DNA from: Comamonadaceae bacterium
Lineage (GTDB): Bacteria > Pseudomonadota > Gammaproteobacteria > Burkholderiales > Burkholderiaceae_C
DNA: 26,290 nucleotides
NCBI GenBank assembly: GCA_027490555.1
Contig: JAIXXW010000028.1
Coordinates: 1-26,290 of the forward strand
Direction: 5' to 3'
Below, piece after piece: positions 19,393 through 26,290 of the stretch (position 1 is the stretch's first letter; each line of letters starts with the position of its first letter). The position numbers and the translations under genes were made by a program. The notes beneath the pieces were generated by a model, which worked only from the letters and a program-made list of their open reading frames with translations, did not search any database and was not told the origin of the DNA.

Positions 19393-21182
19393 AACATTCA
19401 CTGGCGTATCGATATGGATTATCTGTTCCAACAATAGATTTGAAACTAAGCCTAGAAATACCAGATCTTAAAAATCTAAATGCAATAGATAATTTTCTCG
19501 TTGAATATTTGCAAGTCCCTGCTGATGATTTAAAAATGCAAAAGCAGTCGGACAACAAACAATCATCAGCTTGGAAATATGTGATGCGTTTGCTTCACGC
19601 CAATTCAGCATTGCTCCGTATTGGCCATCTTCCGGTATTCTTTTGTGGAAAGATTATTGCTATAGAAAAAAATACCATCGATTCAAATAAATGGAGCGTA
19701 AATATAACAGCATCATATATAGATGATATACCAATAAATCATCTTGTATCCACAATTAAGGTCTCTGCTCACATCATCCAAAAAGTTAATTCTGCAAATG
19801 ATATTGAATACGATCATTTTGATAAATTAATCAAAAATGTCATGCGGCCGTTGCGAATGTTAACTGGATCAGGAATCTCAACTCTTCCCATTCTTCGAGC
19901 AGCTCACATGCTTGGTATTCCTGTCCGACATTTGGGTATGGGTCATTATCGATTGGGTTGGGGTGCAAACAGTCGTGTCTTTTCTCGGAGTGCGGTCGAT
20001 GAGGATACGGCAATTGGCGCTGCTGTCTCAAGCAGAAAGGATCACACGATTAAATTGCTAGTTGCTGCTGGTATTCCGTGCCCAGAACATTTTCTGGTTC
20101 ATTCGCTGCAAGAAGCTTTAACTGCAGCAGGAAAATTAGAGTACCCTGTCGTTGTAAAACCGGCAGATCGCGAGCGTAGTGAAGGTGTTACTGCAGGGAT
20201 ATCTGATAATAATACTCTTGCATTTGCTTGGAAAGTCGCGCATCAATGGTCTTCAAATATACTCGTTGAATCGCACATTGATGGAAGATGTTATAGGCTG
20301 ATGGTGGCCAACAGAAAGGTGTTGTATGTTGTGAAAAGGATGCCGCGGAGCATTATTGGTGATGGTGTAAACACAATCAATTATTTGTTGGAACTTGACG
20401 CAAAGACTCAATTGTCAAGGCCGTTTTGGATCCGCAAAAAGCAAATAAATGCTGATGAAGAAACCATTTCATCTATTGAACGCCAAGGCTATAAACTTTC
20501 GTCTGTTCCTCAACTTGGAGATCACATCTGGTTGCGAAACATTGAGTCCACTGAGTGGGGTGAAACTACTGTTGATGTGACTACGGATGTACATCCTGAT
20601 AATATAGAGTTGGCTGAACGTGCAGCTCGTGCGTTAGGGCTCAGCAACGCTGGCATCGACTTGATTACTACCGATATAACAAGGCCATGGTGGGAAAGCG
20701 GGGGCAAGATAACGGAGGTTAATTTCAGGCCACATTTTGGTGGGACGATTGCTGCGCAACAGAGAATGACAGCTTATCTCGATTCACTCTTGTCGAATCG
20801 AGGACGTATTCCAATACATATTTATTATGGTCAAGATGATGCGTATGTAAAAGCGCATCAAAGATTGATGGAAGATCGAGCAGCCGGACGATTTTCTGTT
20901 CTGTGCACTAATGAAACAATGCAGGGTCCGCATGCGCGTATAGCATTCGATCTGCCACAAGAAACACCGGTTAAACACAGACTTTATGCAATATGCAGAA
21001 TTGCCTTGCAGGACGCTCGTGTCGAAACGTTGTTGGTTGTAATTCAGGATGTGGACCTCTTTGACTCAGGCTTTCCATTCGATCGAGTAAATAGTTTGGA
21101 GTGTATGAGTTCGAAAAATGTGGATGCTGGCGATCCATCACCACTGCTCGAGAAGCTTCACAAACTTGTCACACTTGCTTAG
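19389..21182 (+). CDS. Cyanophycin-synthetase-like ATP-grasp ligase without Mur domain
   Basis: This is a 597-residue protein starting at ATG 19389, within the methyltransferase stop. Residues 1-200 resemble the N-terminal domain of CphA. Residues 200-465 form an ATP-grasp domain: SRKDHTIKLLVAAGIPCPEH, the ATP-binding lysine K257 in YPVVVKPADRE, the loop ILVESHIDGRCYRLMV, IERQGYKLSSVPQ, and the metal-binding E443 and N445 in GGKITEVNFRPHF. ATP-grasp ligases activate a carboxylate as acyl-phosphate for attack by an amine. CphA1 is near 870-900 residues with a C-terminal Mur-ligase domain having GTNGKT. Here only about 130 residues follow, and at the equivalent place IPIHIYYGQDDAY has no P-loop. 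It probably catalyses a single peptide-type ligation; the substrate is unknown. Confidence 0.82.
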   Translation: MKHSLAYRYGLSVPTIDLKLSLEIPDLKNLNAIDNFLVEYLQVPADDLKMQKQSDNKQSSAWKYVMRLLHANSALLRIGHLPVFFCGKIIAIEKNTIDSNKWSVNITASYIDDIPINHLVSTIKVSAHIIQKVNSANDIEYDHFDKLIKNVMRPLRMLTGSGISTLPILRAAHMLGIPVRHLGMGHYRLGWGANSRVFSRSAVDEDTAIGAAVSSRKDHTIKLLVAAGIPCPEHFLVHSLQEALTAAGKLEYPVVVKPADRERSEGVTAGISDNNTLAFAWKVAHQWSSNILVESHIDGRCYRLMVANRKVLYVVKRMPRSIIGDGVNTINYLLELDAKTQLSRPFWIRKKQINADEETISSIERQGYKLSSVPQLGDHIWLRNIESTEWGETTVDVTTDVHPDNIELAERAARALGLSNAGIDLITTDITRPWWESGGKITEVNFRPHFGGTIAAQQRMTAYLDSLLSNRGRIPIHIYYGQDDAYVKAHQRLMEDRAAGRFSVLCTNETMQGPHARIAFDLPQETPVKHRLYAICRIALQDARVETLLVVIQDVDLFDSGFPFDRVNSLECMSSKNVDAGDPSPLLEKLHKLVTLA

Positions 21183-21452
21183 ATGTGTATGACATCCCTT
21201 TTAATGGGATGCTCATCGGTTCACAGTAGCAGACCCGTTCTCCGCCAGTGGTCACGATGCGGTCCTTGTTACACGCGCGGTTGGATTTCTCATTTCTATC
21301 ATTGCCTGTGACCCGAACTGCAGGCTGATGAGACGACAACGTGCAAAACCCCAACCCGCATTTGAAGTGCTTGGTGGAAGTGTTTGAAAGCTCGACGCCA
21401 CCCACACAGGAATGTGTGCCTTGTTGTATGGCTTAGGACAATTCGCCCCTGC
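21183..21452. other. Intergenic region between ATP-grasp and MBL genes
   Basis: These 270 bases contain a weak hairpin (CATCCC/GGGATG, 21193-21211) without a T-run just after the ATP-grasp stop. A short inverted repeat around CACACAGGAATGTGTG lies near 21409. I find no third copy of the tRNA-Phe repeat, so the right boundary of the accessory region is not marked. Composition changes from AT-rich to GC-rich here, so the junction with core DNA must lie within it. Confidence 0.5.
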
Positions 21453-22382
21453 TCAGATGTCCAGCAGCATCCCGTCTTCGACCTGCACCGCCCCACTGCG
21501 GGCCAATTCGGCCAGCATCATGTCCAGCCAGTCGTCCATGCCCAGGCCTTGGCCGAAGCGTTGGTGCAGGCTGTGGAGGTAGGGCACGCGGGCGGCCCAG
21601 TGGCTGAACTCGGCTTGGGAGATCTGGCCCCACTCCAGCAGTTTGAATTTGAGCAGCACCTTGGCGCCATAGCGGGCGTGGCGTTCGGGGTTTTGTGCAA
21701 AGCCCTCGAGCTTGCTGCGGGCCAGGGCCAGGGCGGGCGCCACTTCGGTGAACACGGCCCCATGACCGGGGATGACGGTGGCGGGGTTCAGCTGTTCGAT
21801 CAGGTCCAGTGTTTGCGCCACTTCGTCAAAAGCGTCCACGCCCTCCAGTTCTGGAAACACCACGCCAAACCCGTTTTGCCACAGGGCGTCGGCCGACATG
21901 AGCAGACGGTGGGCGGGGGCAAACAAGATGACCGAATGCGGGTCGTGCCCAGGCGCTGCGTGGACCTGCCAATCGATGTCGCCAAAGCGGTGGGTGCTGC
22001 CCGGTTGCAGCAAGCCGTTGAAACGAAAGGCAGGACAGTTCTGGCCGGTCGGCTTGTAGCTCAAGCCGTCTTCTGACCAGTCTTGCACCGCCTGCGCCAG
22101 CCCGGGAGGAATCCAGGTGTGCAGCTGCGGGTAATGGTCTTGCAATGCCCGGTTGCCGCCGCAGTGGTCACTGTGCAGGTGGGTGTTGACCAGCAGGTCG
22201 AGCGGGCGGTCCTGCAAAGCCTGCTGCACCAGGGCCAGGGTCTGGGCCTGGTGTTTCACATAGCCGCTGTCGACCAAGGTGGTGCCGCCCTGGCCTTGCA
22301 GCAGCACGTTGTTGGCCGACAGCCAACCGCGCTCGAACACGGTCACGCCCGGCGGCAACAGGCGGTCGTCGCGGGCACTCAC
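21453..22382 (-). CDS. MBL-fold metallo-hydrolase
   Basis: This 309-residue protein of the metallo-beta-lactamase superfamily starts at GTG, overlapping the acyl-CoA ligase stop by four bases (GTGA). The zinc-binding signature H68-x-H70-x-D72-H73 lies in NTHLHSDHCGG. Further ligands are H146 in APGHDPHSV, D164 in MSADALW and H207 in VIPGHG, so the binuclear site is complete. A C-terminal helical extension (about 215-309) includes KVLLKFKLLEWG, as in hydrolases of the glyoxalase-II-like or LACTB2-like type. The substrate, possibly a thioester, is not established. Coupling to the acyl-CoA ligase suggests a role in acyl-CoA metabolism (inference). Confidence 0.88.
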   Translation of the reverse strand: MSARDDRLLPPGVTVFERGWLSANNVLLQGQGGTTLVDSGYVKHQAQTLALVQQALQDRPLDLLVNTHLHSDHCGGNRALQDHYPQLHTWIPPGLAQAVQDWSEDGLSYKPTGQNCPAFRFNGLLQPGSTHRFGDIDWQVHAAPGHDPHSVILFAPAHRLLMSADALWQNGFGVVFPELEGVDAFDEVAQTLDLIEQLNPATVIPGHGAVFTEVAPALALARSKLEGFAQNPERHARYGAKVLLKFKLLEWGQISQAEFSHWAARVPYLHSLHQRFGQGLGMDDWLDMMLAELARSGAVQVEDGMLLDI

Positions 22383-24064
22383 TTGCTGCTGCGCAGATCC
22401 CGGCGCAGGATTTTGCCCACATTGGATTTGGGCAGTTCGTCGCGGAATTCGATGTACTTCGGACGCTTGTAGCCGGTCAGGTTCTCGTGGCAGAAACGGG
22501 CCACGGCTTCTTCGGTCAGCATCGGGTCATTGCGCACCACGAACACCTTGATGGTCTCGCCTTGCATGGCGTCTGGGATGCCGACGGCGGCACACTCGAC
22601 CACACCCGGGCAGGTGGAGATGAGGTTTTCCAGCTCGCTGGGGAAGACGTTGAAGCCACTGACGATGATCATGTCCTTCTTGCGGTCCACGATGCGGGTG
22701 TAGCCCTCCTCGTCCATGATCCCGATGTCGCCCGTGCGCATGAAGCCATCGGCCGTGAAGGTCCGGGCATTTTCTTCGGGCTGCTTGTAATAGCCGGTCA
22801 TGACATTGGGGCCTCGGATGCAGATTTCGCCCGAGCTGCCCACGGGCAGGCTGTTGCCCTCGTCGTCCTTGATGGCGATGTCGATGCCCGGCAGGGGCAG
22901 GCCGATGTTGCCGCTGAAGGTTTTTTGCGTCACCGGGTTGTTGGTGCCGATGGCGCAGGTTTCGCTCATGCCCCAGCCTTCGATCATGGCGCTGCCGGTG
23001 GCTTTTTGCCAGTGGCGTGCCGTGCCCTCGGAAGCGGCCATGCCGCCCGCCTGGGTGAGCTTGAGCGAGGAGAAGTCGATGGACTTGAACATGGGGTGCT
23101 GCATCAGCGCGTTGAACAAGGTGTTCACGCCGGGCATCACATGGAATGGGCGCTGTTTGAGCACCTCGATGAACTTGGCAAAGTCGCGCGGGTTGGGCAC
23201 CAGGGTCAGGAAGGAGCCCTGGCGGATGGCCAGCAGGCACAGCGTCAGCGCGAAGATGTGGTACAGCGGCAAGGCCGCGATGTTGTTCACCTTGCGCAGG
23301 TCGGGCACATCGGCCAAGGCGGGCGAGAACCAGCCTTCGGCCTGCAGCATGGCCGCCACCACATTGCGGTGGGTGAGGACCGCGCCTTTGGACAAACCCG
23401 TGGTGCCGCCCGTGTACTGCAAAAAGGCGATGTCGTCCATGCTTTGCGCGGTGGGGCGCAGGTTCAGGTTGCGCCCATGGGCAATGGCTTTTTTGAACGA
23501 TGTGACGGTGCGCCCTTGGCTCAGGGGCAATTCGAAGGGCGGCACCATCTTGGCCAGGTGCCGCACGGCAAAGGTGAGCCAACGGCCGTTGATCGGGCCC
23601 AGCAGGTCGCCAATCGAGGCCAGCACCACATGCTGCACGGCGGTGCGCTCGATGACCTCCTGCAAGGTGGCGGCGAAGTTTTCCAGAATGACGATGGCGC
23701 TGGCCCCGGAGTCTTTGAGCTGGTGCTCCAGCTCCCGTGGGGTGTACAGCGGATTGACGTTCACGCAGGTGTAGCCGGCCCGCAAGATCGCCGCCATGGT
23801 CACCGCAAACTGGGGCAGGTTGGGCAGCATGATGGCTACTCGGCTGCCAGGCTCCAGGCCCTTGTTTTGCAGCCAGGCACCCAGGGCCGAGGACAGGTTG
23901 TCGAGCTGCTTGTAGCTCATCCAACGGTTCATGCACACCGAAAAGGGGTTGTCGCCATGGGTGCGAAAGGCCTGCTCCATCAAGTCGGTCAGGCTTTTGT
24001 ATTGCTCGGTGTCAATGTCGTGGGGCACACCGGGGGGGTAATTTTTGAGCCAGAAACGTTCCAT
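22379..24064 (-). CDS. fadD: Long-chain fatty-acid-CoA ligase (FadD-like)
   Basis: The enzyme activates fatty acids to acyl-CoA by way of an acyl-AMP intermediate. It has 561 residues, near the usual length of FadD. ATG 24064 is chosen because AGGAGAG lies just upstream and MERFWLKNYPPGVPHDID is the family start; the open frame extends much further upstream but without protein-like sequence. Motifs are the P-loop YTGGTTGLSKGA (217-228), GWGMSETC, the FACS-type block DGFMRTGDIGIMDEEGYTRI, RKKDMIIVSGFNVFPSELE, and the catalytic-lysine region PKSNVGKILRRDL at the C terminus. It is the first gene of a two-gene operon with the MBL hydrolase. The symbol is by family; several paralogs can exist per genome. 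Confidence 0.92.
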   Translation of the reverse strand: MERFWLKNYPPGVPHDIDTEQYKSLTDLMEQAFRTHGDNPFSVCMNRWMSYKQLDNLSSALGAWLQNKGLEPGSRVAIMLPNLPQFAVTMAAILRAGYTCVNVNPLYTPRELEHQLKDSGASAIVILENFAATLQEVIERTAVQHVVLASIGDLLGPINGRWLTFAVRHLAKMVPPFELPLSQGRTVTSFKKAIAHGRNLNLRPTAQSMDDIAFLQYTGGTTGLSKGAVLTHRNVVAAMLQAEGWFSPALADVPDLRKVNNIAALPLYHIFALTLCLLAIRQGSFLTLVPNPRDFAKFIEVLKQRPFHVMPGVNTLFNALMQHPMFKSIDFSSLKLTQAGGMAASEGTARHWQKATGSAMIEGWGMSETCAIGTNNPVTQKTFSGNIGLPLPGIDIAIKDDEGNSLPVGSSGEICIRGPNVMTGYYKQPEENARTFTADGFMRTGDIGIMDEEGYTRIVDRKKDMIIVSGFNVFPSELENLISTCPGVVECAAVGIPDAMQGETIKVFVVRNDPMLTEEAVARFCHENLTGYKRPKYIEFRDELPKSNVGKILRRDLRSSK

Positions 24065-24189
24065 GTACTTCTCTCCTGATAGCCGGGGATTGTCACCAGC
24101 TCTGCCGCAGGGGGGTATTGGGCTATTCCCGGGGTCGTTGTGTTCGGGTCTCACAGGCGACAAAACCGGACGCCTGACAGGCGGTCCCG

Positions 24190-24972
24190 ATGCGTGCAAA
24201 ATTGGTAAAAACCCTGGGTATCCCCATGCGCCGCCCCCCTGTCCCCTTTTTCTTGGCTTGGAGCCGTTTTTTCCGAAGCGGGTGGCGTCGGTGCAGGCGC
24301 TGGTGGCAGGGCCTGGTGCCTGTGGGCCCAAAGGCGGACGGCCGGGCCTTGTTCTGGGTGCCCATCCGGACTTTGTCGCCCCGGCACAAGCCACGCATGG
24401 TGCGGCATTTGTTGGCCCTGCCCGCACAAGACCGGTATCTGCGCTTTGGCTATGTGGCGACCGACGAGCAAATTGCCCGCTATGTCGGCGGTCTGGACTT
24501 TGAACGGGATGAGATTTTGGGCGTGTTCAACCGGCGTTTGGAGCTGGTGGGCATGGCCCATTTGGCCTACACGCTCGACCCGCAATGGGCCAGCTGTGCC
24601 GAATTTGGCGTGTCGGTGTCGGCGCACCAGCGTGGCAAGGGCCTGGGGAGCCGGCTGTTTGGGCATGCGGTGGTGCATGCGCGCAACCAGGGGGTGCGCC
24701 TGCTGTTCATCCATGCCTTGAGCGAGAACGTGGCCATGCTCAAGATCGCGCGCCAGGCCGGTGCCAGGGTGCAGCGCGATGGCAGCGAGAGTGAGGCGTA
24801 TCTGGCCTTGCCCCAGGCCACTTTGGACTCCCAGATCAGTGGGCTGGTGCAGGACCAGATGGCCGAGCTCGATTACCAGCTCAAGCTGCAGGCGCAGCAG
24901 TTCCGGGCCTGGCTGGACACGGTCCAGGAGATTCGCCAAGGGGTGCGCGACGCACGCGACAGCGGCCGCTGA
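24190..24972 (+). CDS. GNAT-family N-acetyltransferase
   Basis: This protein is up to 260 residues long. The GNAT fold covers about residues 70-190, with strand ELVGMAHLAY, strand CAEFGVSVSA and the acetyl-CoA pyrophosphate loop HQRGKGLGSRLF (RGKGLG at 148-153), followed by LLFIHALSENVAMLKIARQAG. The first 45 residues are arginine- and tryptophan-rich and unlike the domain, so a later start (for example ATG 24226) is possible. The C-terminal 60 residues form an acidic and glutamine-rich helix. The acceptor molecule is not known. It is divergent from the acyl-CoA ligase and upstream of corC. Confidence 0.85.
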   Translation: MRAKLVKTLGIPMRRPPVPFFLAWSRFFRSGWRRCRRWWQGLVPVGPKADGRALFWVPIRTLSPRHKPRMVRHLLALPAQDRYLRFGYVATDEQIARYVGGLDFERDEILGVFNRRLELVGMAHLAYTLDPQWASCAEFGVSVSAHQRGKGLGSRLFGHAVVHARNQGVRLLFIHALSENVAMLKIARQAGARVQRDGSESEAYLALPQATLDSQISGLVQDQMAELDYQLKLQAQQFRAWLDTVQEIRQGVRDARDSGR

Positions 24973-25050
24973 CCCCAAAGGCCCGGTGCGTCATCCGATT
25001 CCGCTATCCTTGCCATATCCCCACAACCGCATGTCCTGCAAGCCTTGACC

Positions 25051-25929
25051 GTGTCCGATCCTTACCCCGCGCGCCCTGCCGAGCGCGAAGACAAGCGGAG
25101 TTTTCTGCAAAAACTGGCAGAGTTCATCCACCCCGGCCCCGACTCTGCGGCCGATCTGATCGAGACCCTGGCCGAGGCCGAGGACAACCGGATCATCAAC
25201 ACCGAAAGCCGCCTGATGCTCGAAGGCGTGATCCGGATGGCCGACATGACCGCCGGCGATGTCATGGTGCCGGCCCCCCGCATGGATTTGCTCAACATCG
25301 AAGACCCGCTGGACCAGTTGCTCCACCAGGTGATCGACACGGCGCATTCGCGGTTTCCGGTGTTCGAGGGCGAGCGGGAAAACGTGATCGGCATCTTGCT
25401 GGCCAAAGACCTGCTCAAGCTGCAACGTGCGCCCGAGTTGAACATCCGCGCCCTGTTGCGGCCTGCGGTGTTTGTGCCCGAAAGCAAGGGCCTGAACGAT
25501 TTGCTGCGGCAATTTCGCGACAACCGCAACCACCTGGCGATCGTCATCGACGAATACGGTCGCACGGCAGGCCTCATCACCATCGAGGATGTGCTGGAGC
25601 AAATCGTGGGCGAGATCGAAGACGAGTTCGACATCGACGACGATGCCGGGGACATTTTTGGTCTGCCCGACCGCAGCTTCCGGGTCAGTGGGGACACCGC
25701 CCTGGCGCGTGTGAACGAGGCCTTTGGTGTGGACTTGAGGCAGGCCTTGGACAACGACGACCATGACTTTGACACCCTGGGCGGATTGATCGCCCATGAA
25801 ATGGGCCATGTGCCCCACCGTGGCGAGGCCCATGAGTTGGCGGGCTTGCGTTTTGTGGTGCTGCACACCCGGGCTGGGGTGGTGCGCTGGTTCAAAGTGT
25901 CCCCGGTGACGCCTGGGCCGTCTGAATGA
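25051..25929 (+). CDS. corC: CorC/HlyC-family CBS-domain protein
   Basis: This protein has about 292 residues counted from GTG 25051 (MSDPYPARPAERED); TTG 25045 is an alternative. It starts with a helical segment, FLQKLAEFIHPGPDSAADLI. Two CBS domains follow at about 60-115 (DVMVPAPRMDLL) and 125-185 (FVIDEYGR-like IVIDEYGRTAGLITIEDV). A C-terminal transporter-associated domain (about 205-285) contains FDTLGGLI and GLRFVVL. CorC proteins are linked to magnesium and cobalt efflux and sit beside lnt in many proteobacteria. The next gene overlaps the stop by four bases. Confidence 0.93.
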   Translation: MSDPYPARPAEREDKRSFLQKLAEFIHPGPDSAADLIETLAEAEDNRIINTESRLMLEGVIRMADMTAGDVMVPAPRMDLLNIEDPLDQLLHQVIDTAHSRFPVFEGERENVIGILLAKDLLKLQRAPELNIRALLRPAVFVPESKGLNDLLRQFRDNRNHLAIVIDEYGRTAGLITIEDVLEQIVGEIEDEFDIDDDAGDIFGLPDRSFRVSGDTALARVNEAFGVDLRQALDNDDHDFDTLGGLIAHEMGHVPHRGEAHELAGLRFVVLHTRAGVVRWFKVSPVTPGPSE

Positions 25930-26290
25930 ACGGGTGGCGCTCGCGCCCAAAAGGCATGCACCTCGCATGGGCAGCCCTGGCCGGTGCCGCGCAGGCCGCT
26001 GCCATCGCCTGGCCTGGCAGTGGGCAAGCCCTGGGCTGGCTGCAGGTGCTGAGCCTGATCTGCCTGGCGGCGGGCTTGGCCCGGCTGCTGGCTGGGCCCC
26101 CGGTCCAGGGGGGTGGGGCGGGTCCCGTCCAGCGGGCGGCCTGGTTGGGTGGGGTGTTTGCCACGGCCTGGCTGGCCGGCAGTTTTTGGTGGCTGTATGT
26201 GTCCATGCACCATGTGGGCGGTCTGCCTTCGGTTTTGGCCATCGTGGCCGTGCTGGCGCTGGCATCGGCGCTGGCGCTGTACTACGCCGC
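25926..26290 (+). CDS. lnt: Apolipoprotein N-acyltransferase, N-terminal part (partial)
   Basis: The frame opens at ATG 25926, overlapping the corC stop (ATGA), and runs off the window edge after about 121 codons. It has hydrophobic helices near residues 12-30, 36-55, 70-90 and 103-121. The sequence FWWLYVSMHHVGGLPS fits the segment before the nitrilase domain in Lnt proteins. Lnt adds the third acyl chain to lipoproteins in the inner membrane. The catalytic nitrilase domain lies beyond the window. Position directly after corC supports the call. Confidence 0.9.
   Translation, partial: MNGWRSRPKGMHLAWAALAGAAQAAAIAWPGSGQALGWLQVLSLICLAAGLARLLAGPPVQGGGAGPVQRAAWLGGVFATAWLAGSFWWLYVSMHHVGGLPSVLAIVAVLALASALALYYA

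Noticed and set aside
21169..21405. 78-codon minus-strand ORF between ATP-grasp and MBL genes
   Set aside because: It has no recognisable domain or ribosome binding site and overlaps the end of the ATP-grasp gene. I could not support it as a gene.
24065..24427. N-terminal extension of the acyl-CoA ligase frame
   Set aside because: It is Pro-, Gly- and Arg-rich with no family match, overlaps the divergent GNAT gene, and a good ribosome binding site supports the start at 24064.

Overview
The window looks like a chromosome segment of a betaproteobacterium, most likely order Burkholderiales and family Comamonadaceae. I infer this from the GC-rich core genes, their gene order (rpoB-rpoC, then rsmB-DUF4390-ntrY-like-ntrX-like, then corC-lnt) and recognisable protein motifs; no database search was possible.

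Layout. (1) 1-9352, core: end of rpoB, complete rpoC, a strong terminator, then a tightly packed rsmB / DUF4390 / sensor kinase / response regulator operon. (2) 9409-9484, a tRNA-Phe gene (GAA) that served as integration site. (3) 9440-14742, a small lower-GC integrative element of about 5.3 kb. It holds a tyrosine integrase, an unknown six-helix membrane protein, a putative HUH-type replication protein, a DUF6641-like protein, a HEPN-like protein, a lipoprotein and several very small ORFs. A second copy of the tRNA 3' half plus about 100 bases downstream lies at 14743-14888. (4) 14890-16105, an apparently intact IS3-family element with ORFs A and B. (5) 16106-16920, a decayed IS21-family element (istA tail, broken istB, terminal repeats). 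(6) 16977-21182, a very AT-rich gene group: a 59-aa ORF, a possible GT-A glycosyltransferase, a 680-base gap with odd small ORFs, a SAM methyltransferase, and a cyanophycin-synthetase-like ATP-grasp ligase translationally coupled to it. (7) 21453-26290, core again: an MBL-fold hydrolase and a long-chain acyl-CoA ligase (minus strand), a GNAT acetyltransferase, CorC and the start of Lnt.

How it fits together. The tRNA-Phe gene appears to be a hotspot. The distal repeat continues about 100 bases past the tRNA end, so it looks like the start of a second related element rather than a simple attR. That second element seems to have been cut by IS insertion and deletion, and the AT-rich gene group may be its cargo or a later arrival. 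Copies of a TGT[A/C]GCACGTT-like motif lie around both ends and are candidate integrase arm sites.

The most novel-looking parts are the methyltransferase / ATP-grasp / glycosyltransferase-like group, whose ligase keeps the CphA-type ATP-grasp core but lacks the Mur-ligase P-loop, and the small element that combines an integrase with a possible HUH Rep and a HEPN RNase-motif protein.
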